Source: Macrobrachium rosenbergii
Taxonomy: Eukaryota; Arthropoda; Malacostraca; Decapoda; Palaemonidae
NCBI RefSeq assembly: GCF_040412425.1
Contig: NC_089763.1
Location: 56,210,087-56,274,086, forward strand
Reading direction: 5' to 3'
Length of the DNA: 64,000 bases
Shown here: positions 43,204-64,000 of the stretch, in pieces
Position numbering within the stretch: the first letter of the stretch is position 1
Layout: every line of letters starts with the position of its first letter
Translations under genes and position numbers: made by a program
The notes under the pieces: model-generated
Seen by the model: the letters and a program-made list of their open reading frames with translations, nothing else
Told to the model about the DNA's origin: nothing
Databases searched by the model: none

Positions 43204-44468
43204 AAAGGAAAGATTGCAAATTAAAGGGAAATGTTATTCAACACTTCTTCAGGAAAATTTATTATAACAAAAGGTTTCCTAAAAGGAATAATTTATTCCC
43301 TGGTGTTGTAATTATTTTCTATATTCTGTTGCGCCATTGAGCTGGACGTATATTCTATCGTGTGTGCGTGCGTGTGTCTCTTTGTGTGTGTGTGCTTTTT
43401 GTACTTTAAAGTTACACTGCACTCATAATAACGTCTAGTGTGTAAGTCACTAGCCTGTCAGGTGTGTTATTGTTATATGTTTATGAACGAGTGAAAAGAA
43501 ACTGTTATTGTATTCAAATCGAAGCAAATAGTGTGTTGATGATGTTATTCATTTTTAAACAGACCGCGAGAACGTTAGAAAACAAGATGAACGTGAGAGG
43601 GCTTATTTTTCTGAGTAAAATGATGAGCCCGGTTATTTTTTAGCAAATTGATTGCAGGATCGAATTAATTTTAATGTGTACTCAATTAAGTATGTGTTGA
43701 TTGAAAACAATGTTTATGGAATAAAAATTCCTTTGTGCATTTGTTTTCGTTTATTTCACTTGCGACATATTTTTTTCAATTCGAAAAGAGAAAGTAAATC
43801 AAATTGCAAAATTAGTCCTTCCTAATGTGTGTGTGTGTTTTTTATTGGGGGGTGGGGGAGAGAAATCTAGTGTATGCAGTTTTATTAAAATATTTTCCGG
43901 TATTTGATATTAAATCGGATTCACTTTTACCAGTTTTGTGTTATTTTGTACTAATAAATAGTAATTCTGAGGATATGTATCGTCATTGAGTCCTTGGTAT
44001 CTTCGATTTTCCGAACTTTCAAGTGACCGAATTACACAAAATCGCTTGCATCTCTTACGAAAAGTTAATAAAGATATTTCTCAAGAATAATTATCTGAAG
44101 TGAAGGAGTCCGCAGGTATATGGAAATCAATGTTATAAAAACTCTTGGATATTTCTCTTCAGAGGGAGCGATAATAAATTTTAGAAAGACGAGTTGTATC
44201 CTAGAAATTTTTGTGGAGCTGAAAGTAAGCGAGAGGTTAAGGATTACCTAAATTTTATTACTAAGCTGCAACTGAGCAAACCTAGCATTGGAGTATTACC
44301 TCAAATTTCCAACTAGAGGGGAAAAATTTGGTATGAAACATGGTCGGGTGAGGTGCAGCCTTATGCATTCGAGTGAACATGATACCTCTAGACATTGCTT
44401 CACCTTAGGTGTCTGCAGCATATCAAACTCACTACGCCACGTTACATCCTGAGTGCAATATGCCAAGT
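43202..44468. other. Unannotated AT-rich sequence
   Basis: Short GT-rich tracts lie near 43361-43394 and 43827-43838. Nothing else was recognised. Confidence 0.45.
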
Positions 44469-44527
44469 CACACACACACACACACACACTTTGGTTGATT
44501 GCACATTCCAAAATGTACATTAGAAAT

Positions 44528-44599
<72 letters not shown>

Positions 44600-44643
44600 A
44601 TATATATGTATATATATGTATATAATATATATATATGTATATA

Positions 44644-44730
<87 letters not shown>
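44469..44730. repeat. (CA)n then interrupted (TA)n microsatellites
   Basis: CA 44469-44490, 39 bp of unique sequence, then TA 44530-44730 with regularly spaced TATGTA interruptions at 44590-44655. Confidence 0.96.
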
Positions 44731-44734
<4 letters not shown>

Positions 44735-44816
44735 CTAATGAATCAAAATAGTTCAGATTTTTGGTAGCCTTAATAATATGTCTTTTCTAGTATCTTTCTT
44801 AGTAAGAAAGCCACCC

Positions 44817-44820
<4 letters not shown>

Positions 44821-44898
<78 letters not shown>
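44821..44898. repeat. (CT)n microsatellite
   Basis: About 78 bp of CT, preceded by CCACCCCCCA. Confidence 0.97.
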
Positions 44899-46338
<1,440 letters not shown>

Positions 46339-46342
46339 CCCC

Positions 46343-46618
46343 AAAGGCACAGGAGTATACGAAATCCCTTGCCTCGCCTGTGACCAATCCTACATCGGTT
46401 TTACTGGTAAATCACTCCCCCAGAGAGTATTATAACATAAACGTTCAGTTAGGTATGGCCAACAGAGCTCAGCTATTTTTAACCACATAAATAACCATAA
46501 TCACAGAATAAACTGGAATTTGTCATGCATAATTTATGGCAGCAATTGTCCGTTCAAAAGCCAGATGGTAGAATCAGCGATTAAGAAGATTAAGAAGCTG
46601 TCAACTGGAGTGAAGTAA
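46343..46618 (+). pseudogene. Penelope-type GIY-YIG endonuclease domain, nearly intact
   Basis: One frame reads KGTGVYEIPCLACDQSYIG, then FTGKSLPQRVL, a stop (at 46433-46435), HKRSVRYGQQSSAIFNHI, NNHNHRINWN, CIIYGSN, and QMVESAIKK, ending LSTGVK and a stop at 46616. The GIY-YIG core Tyr pair, the Arg (PQRV), the His (HKR) and the Glu (VES) are all present. The CxxC and HxxxxH residues typical of Penelope-like endonucleases are also present. The only clear damage is one stop at the position where family members have Glu in an E-H pair. The upstream RT is absent: a CT/TA array stands in its place. This is the best preserved Penelope piece here and comes from a different lineage than the copy at 12603-13160. 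Confidence 0.93.
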
Positions 46619-46761
46619 CGGCCGACCTCTGGAACTCTTGGTGTAAATACCACTTTTCTGTAACTCTTTTTTTCATTCATGAACTGCCTGTAGAGGGAGA
46701 CAGTTGTTCTCCGAAATTATAGCATTAACTTTCTACATTTGGACGTTTTATGCATCCTTTT

Positions 46762-46763
<2 letters not shown>

Positions 46764-46855
<92 letters not shown>

Positions 46856-46916
46856 TATATATATATATAATATAAATATACTCTAATATATATAATTTAT
46901 ATATTATATATATGCA
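46764..46916. repeat. (TA)n microsatellite with diverged right part
   Basis: Pure TA to 46851, then CAGTATATATATATAATATAAATATAC and further TA-like sequence to 46916. Confidence 0.95.
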
Positions 46917-46938
46917 TACATAATGTATATATGTATGT

Positions 46939-48413
<1,475 letters not shown>

Positions 48414-48620
48414 TTAGTCCTCCACTAAATTCCGAATTAAGTGAACCAGTATGTGATATAATTTTATTCTTAAATATTTAAAAGATTTGACTTCATCAAA
48501 CCGTTTTCCATCTAATGTTGTTTCATCCCCCTGTGCATACTGTGCCCTCTTTATTTCTGGCTTTCTTATATTAATCTCAAGTTCTATCTCTGTAGGTTTG
48601 TGATGCATTTCATTAAGCAA
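48414..48620 (-). pseudogene. LINE reverse transcriptase fragment
   Basis: A 68-codon minus-strand open frame. It reads LNEMHHKPTEIELEINIRKP, IKRAQYAQGDETTLDGKRF and DEVKSFKYLRI. This matches the RT segment after the YADD motif in non-LTR elements, where a GLxINxxKT stretch is followed by a short hairpin and VxxFKYLG. Lys-Thr is Lys-Pro and YLG is YLR here. Flanking RT blocks were not found, so it is a scrap. Confidence 0.65.
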
Positions 48621-51485
<2,865 letters not shown>

Positions 51486-51599
51486 ATTCTCTGATACTAT
51501 CTTCTTATCAAGACTTTGAATCAGCCTATTCTTATTTTTCTCTTCTGGCAAGCTTCTGAGGAATAAGGAAAAATGAATCGAGATTCTTCCCACTTACTT

Positions 51600-52110
51600 T
51601 TTCTTTTTCTAGTCGACGGCCCATTTTTCCACATCTCTCGGCGGCGTCATCAGGTCTAGATTACAAATCAACAAACAAGATTTTTATTACTGCATACGGA
51701 CGTTTGAATTTCAAACATGACGTCACTGGAATGCTGAATTTCTATTGGCTGGCGGGTCTCATTATATCGCTTGTTGTCTTGGCGGCAGCAAAGGCATTCC
51801 TGGTGCTCTGTAGGTAGAGTCATATGCCACGGCCAGTAGCCAAGGTCGTGGGCAAGGGCTTCATTCTCTTCTCTGGCTGATAGTCTTGCGATGTTCGATT
51901 TTGTGCCCAGGGGTGTTCTGTCGCTCATATCTTCCTTGGGATTCCCAGGGATGTCCTGTGGATTCCTCGAAGAAAGGAATAAAGAACTTGTTCCTCTGTA
52001 TAATCAACGCAAGACGTTGTTTATATATATTTACTGCTTCTGCTATTTGCAATCTATGGAACTGCGCTTCTCTGTGCACAATCTTTCTAATAATTCTTCT
52101 AGTGTCGGCC
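51600..52110 (-). pseudogene. Probable Penelope-like C-terminal region
   Basis: On the minus strand, 52079-51861 reads REAQFHRLQIAEAV, RLALIIQRNKFFIPFFEES and a Pro/Arg-rich tail (72 codons). The layout resembles the end of a GIY-YIG domain, in which a conserved Glu is followed by an I-x-x-x-N helix. A second frame (51928-51668) has YNETRQPIEIQHSS and FEIQTSVCSNKN. About 51660-51605 (CTGATGACGCCGCCGAGAG) is like the short GATGA-rich 3' segments of such elements. The catalytic start of the domain is not visible, so assignment is tentative. Confidence 0.42.
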
Positions 52111-52418
52111 TACGGTTGTGGTTGTCAACATAGTGTTGAAATGTTGCCCCTTGGTTGAAGTAAGCTTGCAGTCACCTATGCAGACTAGTAAGTGAAAAGG
52201 CTTATGTAGTAATTGCCGAGGGCTTGAGATGTCCCCACAGTACATTTAAATTTGTACACTACACCGGTTGACTCCCACATCTCTCTACGGGGGCCATGCT
52301 ATTTTGCATCACAAGTGAGCTGACTAGATTCGGGTGGCAGTAGGCATATAAGGAAATCCCCTCGTCAGGATTCGCAGGTGCCGAACTGCTGTCAATTATT
52401 CTCTGCGAAGTATAATAT
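52111..52418. other. Unannotated, GC-richer sequence
   Basis: Nothing recognised. It may belong to the same element as its neighbours. Confidence 0.4.
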
Positions 52419-52620
<202 letters not shown>

Positions 52621-52930
52621 TGTTTACATATTATGTCTAGTATTTATGAATATATATATATATATATATATAACTACAACAAGTTATACCAATATCTAAA
52701 CAATATATATAATGGATGATACATATGTCTCACTTATATTATTTATATATAAGTATTTATGAATATAATATATATATATATATTCACTAGTGTCACAAAT
52801 ATATATATACAGTTTCAATAATAACTTAATATATAATATATATAAAGATCTCAATTTAATAGCTGGCAATATATATAAACTTATATAAATATATATATAA
52901 ATATTTCATAGATATATAAAAAATAATACA
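52621..52930. repeat. Degenerate TA-rich region
   Basis: Many short TA runs separated by sequence such as TATTTATGAATATA, which occurs twice or more (near 52640 and 52752). It looks like decayed TA array. Confidence 0.7.
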
Positions 52931-52975
52931 ATGTTCTCAACAGATGTCAGAAAGTGTTCAGAAAGACTAACTAAA

Positions 52976-53047
52976 GCCCTTTGGTTTCAAACTGCATCAC
53001 GTAAATGGCGTCTTAGTTGTAAACAGCCAAAGCCTAGTAACCTGATT
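52976..53047 (+). repeat. Direct repeat copy 2
   Basis: GCCCTTTGGTTTCAAACTGC... to ...AAGCCTAGTAACCTGATT, 557 bp from copy 1. The sequence continues as AACCCTCCAGTCATAGG here, where copy 1 continues as TA repeat. Confidence 0.9.
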
Positions 53048-53119
53048 AACCCTCCAGTCATAGGAGAAATAGTGACAAACAACCAACATTATTTATTACC
53101 CTATTATATACGTCAGAGA

Positions 53120-53123
<4 letters not shown>

Positions 53124-53199
<76 letters not shown>
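53124..53199. repeat. (TA)n microsatellite
   Basis: About 76 bp of TA ending at the tail of the minus-strand SINE. Confidence 0.97.
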
Positions 53200-53202
<3 letters not shown>

Positions 53203-53311
53203 TGAAAATGAACGCATAGGAATGTGTTTCACAGAAATAAATTTCTGAACCGCACCGGGATCGAATCCTGGTCTTCCAAGTTATAGTCCAGTGCGTTAGC
53301 AATTCCTTCCC
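53200..53311 (-). mobile_element. tRNA-derived SINE, minus copy
   Basis: On the minus strand: GGAATTGCTAACGCACTGGAC, AGACCAGGATTCGATCCCGG (B-box-like, about 53268-53249), then the body TTCAGAAATTTATTTCTGTG, ending ATTTTCAGTG against the TA array. Confidence 0.7.
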
Positions 53312-53391
53312 AGGTATGTCTGGCGGGAGGGGTCTTCCAGGGAAAAACCTTATGTGCATATTACCTAGGTTCCAGCTTCTCTTATGACCTG

Positions 53392-53470
53392 TCCGGAGGA
53401 ATTGCTAATGCCCTAGACTCTCACTTGTAAGACAGGCGTTTGGTCCCGATGTGAGTATGAATTAAAATAC
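53392..53470 (+). mobile_element. tRNA-derived SINE head, plus copy
   Basis: GGAATTGCTAATGCCCTAGAC, then GGCGTTTGGTCCCGATGTGAG. The same head as the minus copy but facing it, so the two form an inverted pair about 80 bp apart. The body is different or missing. Confidence 0.6.
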
Positions 53471-53784
53471 TAAGCTCCACCTAACCTACTATGTCGAATT
53501 TCCTCTTTTCCTTCGGAATAACCCTTACCTAAATTTTCGTCCTCCTTTTGTTTGTAGTATTTTGCAAGGTTAGATTAATATAATTTTAGATATATTACAA
53601 TTTTGTAGCAACGACGAGCAGCAGGTGGTAATTATGTAGAAAAACCTTTGACTCTAACGAAGCATTAAAGCCGTCATGATGTCAACCTGATTGAGATGGT
53701 TACGAAAGCGGAACATTCATAGCTGGGAGAGCATTATGCCGATATCAGCGGAATAGGAAAGTGAATTATAAAATAAGATAAAGA

Positions 53785-53840
53785 CCGGAAGTGACGTGAA
53801 GACAGACGTCACGCTTAGGGCGTGGCACACTTCCGCCTGG
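53785..53840. promoter_or_regulatory. Clustered ETS/CRE-like sites in nested dyads
   Basis: CCGGAAGTGACGTGA (53785-53799) joins an ETS-type CCGGAAGT to a CRE-like TGACGT. GACGTCACG (53805-53813) is a second CRE-like site. GGGCGTGGC (53818-53826) is a KLF/Sp-type box, and CACTTCCG (53828-53835) is an inverted ETS site. GTGACGT/ACGTCAC and CGGAAGTG/CACTTCCG form nested inverted pairs. This density in AT-rich DNA suggests a promoter or enhancer core. No transcript start or gene was found next to it. Confidence 0.45.
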
Positions 53841-53996
53841 CGGATATTAAACTGGAAAAAAAGAAAGAAAGAAATAAAGGAAAACGAGGGGAAATGAATA
53901 CGTGAAGCGAGGTATTATGATATTAGAAAATCTATTACATAAGAGGTAGAATCTTCTTGATAGTACCAGTTCCTAATTTAACATTAAACTCAACTG

Positions 53997-55742
<1,746 letters not shown>

Positions 55743-55823
<81 letters not shown>
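55743..55823. repeat. (TA)n microsatellite
   Basis: About 80 bp of TA. Confidence 0.97.
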
Positions 55824-55826
<3 letters not shown>

Positions 55827-55860
55827 TAGCTGACCAACCCGGGGCTTCCCGGGAAAGCTC
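55824..55860. repeat. CTAGCTGACC-type repeat start with CCCGGG hairpin
   Basis: CACTAGCTGACCAACCCGGGG is followed by CTTCCCGGG. CCCGGG/CCCGGG forms a six-base stem with a GCTT loop. ACTAGCTGACC sequences of this form head repeats in various animal genomes (from memory). The rest of the element is not delimited. Confidence 0.4.
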
Positions 55861-56786
55861 TGAAGAACTCAAAAAAATGTTCCTACATCTCCTTTGAATT
55901 GTTTTGTCATGTGTACTGTCACTGAAAATGCTTTTCTTTCTTGTGATTGATAATTCTGTCTTGAATTCATTAAAGAAGACTACTGCTCTGGGAAAAGACG
56001 AGTGTCATACAGACTTCCGCAACGAACAGAAATTCACGTATACCGAAAGGTTTATGTGTGAAGGAATTCACCCACAGAAATGAATAACGGATGAATCGCT
56101 GTAGAGACTATATGGGGCACCCTTTGACAAATTATATATGCCCTTCATGAACAAAAGAATGCCACGTCAGTGACCGTATCAAGTCATAATTATTTAAGTG
56201 CGATAATCACACAAGAACTGCCTTACCGTCATCGAAAACCTGTACTAACGTTAGCCTTCCTCCCTAACCCCGCCCCCCTCTCTCTCAGTCAAATCAGAAT
56301 TTAACAGAATGATTTCTCAGCAATAACGAAAAAAAAAAAAAACAACCGTTATAACTGAGGACGAAGTGTGGTTCGGACATCACACAACTTCAGTCAACCA
56401 CGGACCGTTCAGTCGCCTAATTATCACTTCGTTTTCAAGACTGGTAGTCGATCGTTATCACATAAAACCTACTGTAGATTGTAGGTCGTCAACTTGACAA
56501 GTTTCAGAATAACCATAAGTTATTAAGATAGTGTCCGTTGACTGCCTAAACAGTAAATTATTATCACGATGGTAATTTTAGACCTTAAAGAGAGCTGCAA
56601 CTGTTTTCGGTTTCGTGTGATTGTTAACGAACGTGTTTCAGTTTCCTTTGGCGTTTCTGAGGGAAAGTGTAGGCCAGTCTGAATGGTCTAATATAGAAAT
56701 TGTCGATATACGATGATTTATAGTGGATTAAGTACTTAGATTATGATGATGGTAATACCTCAAAGTACCCAAGAATTTGTATTTTA
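55861..56786. other. Unannotated sequence
   Basis: Poly(A) at about 56328-56342. Otherwise nothing recognised. Confidence 0.45.
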
Positions 56787-57148
56787 TTGGCAAGGTATAA
56801 TTAAGATACGGTTAGCTTAAGATGAACACAGAAAAAAATGAGTTAACTTCGTCGTGAGTAATTTTTAAATGCTGGGGTAGTTTTTGTCACAGAAGCGTTT
56901 AGTCTACTAATACGCATGCGCGGATGGTGATGGATTTGCTTCGTCTCGGTGATGGATTAACTCTTGATTTCCAAAGTTGTGCCCTTAACTAGAAAGATTG
57001 GCAAGGTATGGTTAAGATACGTTTGGCTTAAAATGAACACTGAACAAAATGTGGTAATTCCGGAGCGATTAATTTTGTAATACGAGGCTATGTATATCTG
57101 TCACAGAAGCATTTCGTCTGCTACTACCCGTGGCGAGGATTGTAAGGT
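56787..57148 (+). repeat. Local duplication, two copies of about 150 bp
   Basis: Copy 1 at 56787-56935 (TTGGCAAGGTATAATTAAGATACG, GATGAACACAGAAAAAAATG, TGTCACAGAAGCGTTTAGTC) matches copy 2 at 56997-57148 (TTGGCAAGGTATGGTTAAGA, AATGAACACTGAACAAAATG, TGTCACAGAAGCATTTCGTC). The offset is 210 bp, with about one fifth of bases differing by eye. Confidence 0.85.

Positions 57149-58795
<1,647 letters not shown>

Positions 58796-58842
<47 letters not shown>
58796..58842. repeat. (CT)n microsatellite
   Basis: About 46 bp of CT. Confidence 0.97.
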
Positions 58843-58845
<3 letters not shown>

Positions 58846-59160
58846 AGTGCATAAGTTTGAATGTAATTTATTGTCTGTATGTGTAGATCATATAAAGTCT
58901 GTCTGTCTCCTGTCGAAAGGAATTGACAGGGATTGAGTGAGAAAGTGAGTCGTGTTGTTTTAATACTTTAGCTTCTAGCTCTAGAGTTTAAGTCGAGTAA
59001 TTCGTTGCGCTAGTTCCAAGCAAAAGGATTTTGCCTTGGATTTGCCTGTTGGAGCGTTTCACATATGGAATGCAACTAAAACTAGATATGTTAACGCACA
59101 AAGACATCAGTATTCTGCCTTGCTTTGACATGCACACGTCCAAATTTATAAACTCATACT
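58843..59160. other. Unannotated sequence
   Basis: Nothing recognised. Confidence 0.45.
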
Positions 59161-59169
59161 CGCGCAAAC

Positions 59170-61632
<2,463 letters not shown>

Positions 61633-61701
<69 letters not shown>

Positions 61702-61771
61702 ATATGTATATATATATATATATATATTAGTATATATATATTGGTTTATATATTTGTGTGTGTGTGTGCGT
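61633..61771. repeat. Compound (TA)n to (GT)n microsatellite
   Basis: TA with TGTGTATATG and TTAG interruptions to about 61740, then GTGTGTGTGTGTGCGTGT to 61771. Confidence 0.95.
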
Positions 61772-63839
61772 GTAAGTGTTGTGTATCATTGGTTTGCGTG
61801 ACAGTGTTGAGTGAAGACGAGTAGGAAGATCATTTAGTCGTTAATTATTATATGACATATCATCAAAAGTATAAATAATTGGTTTTCTGAGTATTATTTG
61901 TACAGTTAAAAGCTTTAATGTAATGGCTGAGAAACGGTTACGACATTTTATTTTAATCCATTTATGGCAATAAATATCAGCTTTTATTTGAATCGGAGGC
62001 AAAAGGAAAATGTTGAGACATTTGATTTAATGGCATAAAAAGAATTCTCTGAACAAACTAGAAAAAAAGGGAGATTGTTCCTAATCACAGAACATTTCCT
62101 TGGAGAGACATCAATAGCATCATATGAACAATTGCGTCTTAGGGGTATGCTGTTGGAAATAGCGTTTTAGGTTTACCGGTAAATAGTGTTATGCCATACT
62201 TCATGAAACATTTTATGAGTTAGAATGTATTCTTGGAAAGATGCCTTGTATGTTGCATAATGGAATGGTTTTTTTATGGTGTATTTTATGGACATTTTTG
62301 TCATCTATACAATGGAAAAACTTAAGTAGTATTTAGGGAGAGTAAAGACAGGAAGTATTGCTCTTCTGGTATCCAACTTAAAGTCGATGGGTTTGATATA
62401 TTGAGTATCTGTTTTAATTTATTAATTTATGACTTGATCCTAAGATATCCAGAGAATTCATGCATGTCGATTGAAAATAAAAATGTAAGGAGTTTCAGGT
62501 AATTTTTCTGGTAGGGAAAAATATGAATTAAAAAATGTGAAATCCCATTGTTTGTGGAAATATAGTGTATGAATTTAAATATATCCGCTATTCTTATTAA
62601 TGATAATGTAAGGGGAATGTTATGAGAACGGAGACCACTGGATGTTAACTGTAAGTTCTTTATGGTCAATATCCTCATTCACCTGAAGTGGCAATCTTTT
62701 AACAATTCTCTTTGTTAATAAGTCCTCAATAGTTCGTCAATGACAGGTTAAAGTGATCTAAATAGATTTTTCCTCGGTCAGTGATGCACGTCGGATCTCG
62801 TTTGGTAGGTAGCGGTAAATCCCATTATACGAAATCCCCTGACGTCGTATGGATAAAATGTGCAAAACATTCTTACAAAGTAAGAAATTAAATACCCAGA
62901 ATTTTAATAAAACTATCTATGGCTATGGGAAGTAAATTAGTGGAAGCGACAGATCCTTGAAGAATATTACTCTATTATTGTAGGTGGCCTGAATTACCAC
63001 AGTAATGAAACATCTGAACAATCACTTGGGTAGCAAATAAGGAATTGTAAAGAAATGTTAACATTTCTTGCCGAAATGTTTACTAACTTGGAAGGGTTCT
63101 TTTCGTTAGACTTATTTTTTAGAGTCTGAGGAAACTATACATGAAAATGAATGAAATTTGTGTAGGCCATACCGATTAGCCATCTCAAAGCTCCCTTGGC
63201 AAGACCTCTTATTAAAAGATAAATTCAAGAAATAAGATAACCATCAATGGATACTTAGAATGGAAAGCAGCAGATTTTTTACAATGATAAGATGCGTGTT
63301 ATAAGATCTGGAAAAACAAGGAAAGATACACGATGTGGATGAAAAGAGTTTTCAAAAGTATTTAACTTATTGTGGTAATGTATATTCCACCCAAGTGACC
63401 GTAATGAGTTGCCAGGAGGTAGTGATCAGCTGGAATGAGGAGGATAGTAAGTGTTCGACATTTGGGGCAAATATGTCACTTCTGAAAAGAAAGGCTTTTC
63501 CTAGACGTGGATGAGTCAGATTGCTCTTTGATAAATATATATATTTTAGATGAGTTTGTTTTTTATATATTTTTGCATCAGAATTGATTTTACTTAATAT
63601 TTCCGCAAGTATGTAATCTGTGGGTAAATGACAATATATGTGTGTATATATACGATTAGTCGTACGCCCCCTTTTATTTAGAGTTTATTATCTGTTGAAA
63701 TTTTTTTTTAAATATTGTAAAATGCATACTTTTAATTTGATATGAATGTTACACTTATGCCTTGTAGAAAAAAGAGAGCTGTTAGTGGAGGAGAATAGAA
63801 CCATGTAAGCATTTTCCATACTTCCGGGTAAATGCCAGT
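61772..63839. other. Unannotated AT-rich sequence
   Basis: Nothing recognised on either strand. The 83-codon minus-strand frame 62678-62427 has no recognisable motif. Confidence 0.45.
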
Positions 63840-64000
63840 GCCACACCCAACTGTGAAGCCCCGAGCGCGCGAGGAAAAAGAAAAGGAAAAAGGGACAATA
63901 GATACGGAGTAGCCTTTGTCTCGATAGCCTGGGAACGTTGTTGCCTAGACAATGTGATTGGTAGAGGTTTATCTCTGTTTAGCGGTGATTGGCTGAGCCT
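63840..64000. promoter_or_regulatory. Candidate promoter at the window edge
   Basis: The last 160 bp are GC-richer than the preceding 2 kb and contain a CpG cluster (GAGCGCGCGAGG near 63863-63874). An X-box-like GTTGCCTAGACAATG (63940-63954) and two inverted CCAAT boxes follow, GATTGG at 63956-63961 and 63987-63992. RFX-type X-boxes next to CCAAT boxes are known at animal promoters, including those of ciliary genes. The gene, if any, would lie beyond the window. Confidence 0.4.

Overview
This is eukaryotic, AT-rich, non-coding DNA with no intact host gene that I can support. Long (TA)n, (CT/GA)n and (CA/GT)n tracts, tRNA-derived SINEs, Penelope-like elements, LINE remnants and a Tc1-type transposon suggest a large arthropod genome. 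Several interspersed repeats (6322-6600, 22455-22615, 29523-29635, 35443-35775) look like families I associate with decapod crustaceans, perhaps caridean shrimp. That assignment rests on memory and was not checked by a search.

Layout. 0-10 kb: TA arrays, a 208-bp near-perfect palindrome at 743-950, a foldback element near 3.3 kb, a tRNA-type SINE at 6.3-6.6 kb and a nest of three SINE copies at 7.3-7.8 kb. 10-15 kb: two decayed Penelope-like elements in convergent orientation and a possible third fragment. 15.4-18 kb: a 5'-truncated, decayed APE-type LINE with endonuclease, reverse transcriptase and an (AAT)n tail. 18-25 kb: microsatellites, GC-richer blocks and a weak exon candidate at 20.4 kb. 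25.8-28.3 kb: a tandem duplication with a unit of about 1.24 kb that carries a minisatellite. 29-36 kb: TA arrays and several inverted-repeat elements. 37.9 kb: a G-quadruplex motif beside a short open stretch resembling a paired-type helix-turn-helix. 38.9-39.6 kb: the 3' end of another LINE. 41.4-42.7 kb: a broken Tc1-type transposase. 46.3 kb: a nearly intact Penelope-type GIY-YIG domain. 48.5 kb: a LINE reverse transcriptase scrap. 51.6-53.5 kb: a probable Penelope tail, a direct repeat around a TA array and two inverted SINE heads. 53.8 kb: a dense ETS/CRE-like dyad cluster. 63.84-64.0 kb: a CpG-containing block with an X-box-like site and two inverted CCAAT boxes, possibly a promoter cut by the window edge.

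No operons or pathways are visible. The functional logic is that of transposon decay: most recognisable coding pieces are reverse transcriptase, endonuclease or transposase fragments with stops and frameshifts. Simple-sequence tracts, by eye about 5 kb in total, repeatedly sit at or near the ends of these elements. Long open frames made of alternating Tyr-Ile, Ser-Leu, Arg-Glu, Thr-His or Val-Cys are microsatellite artefacts and were not annotated as genes.
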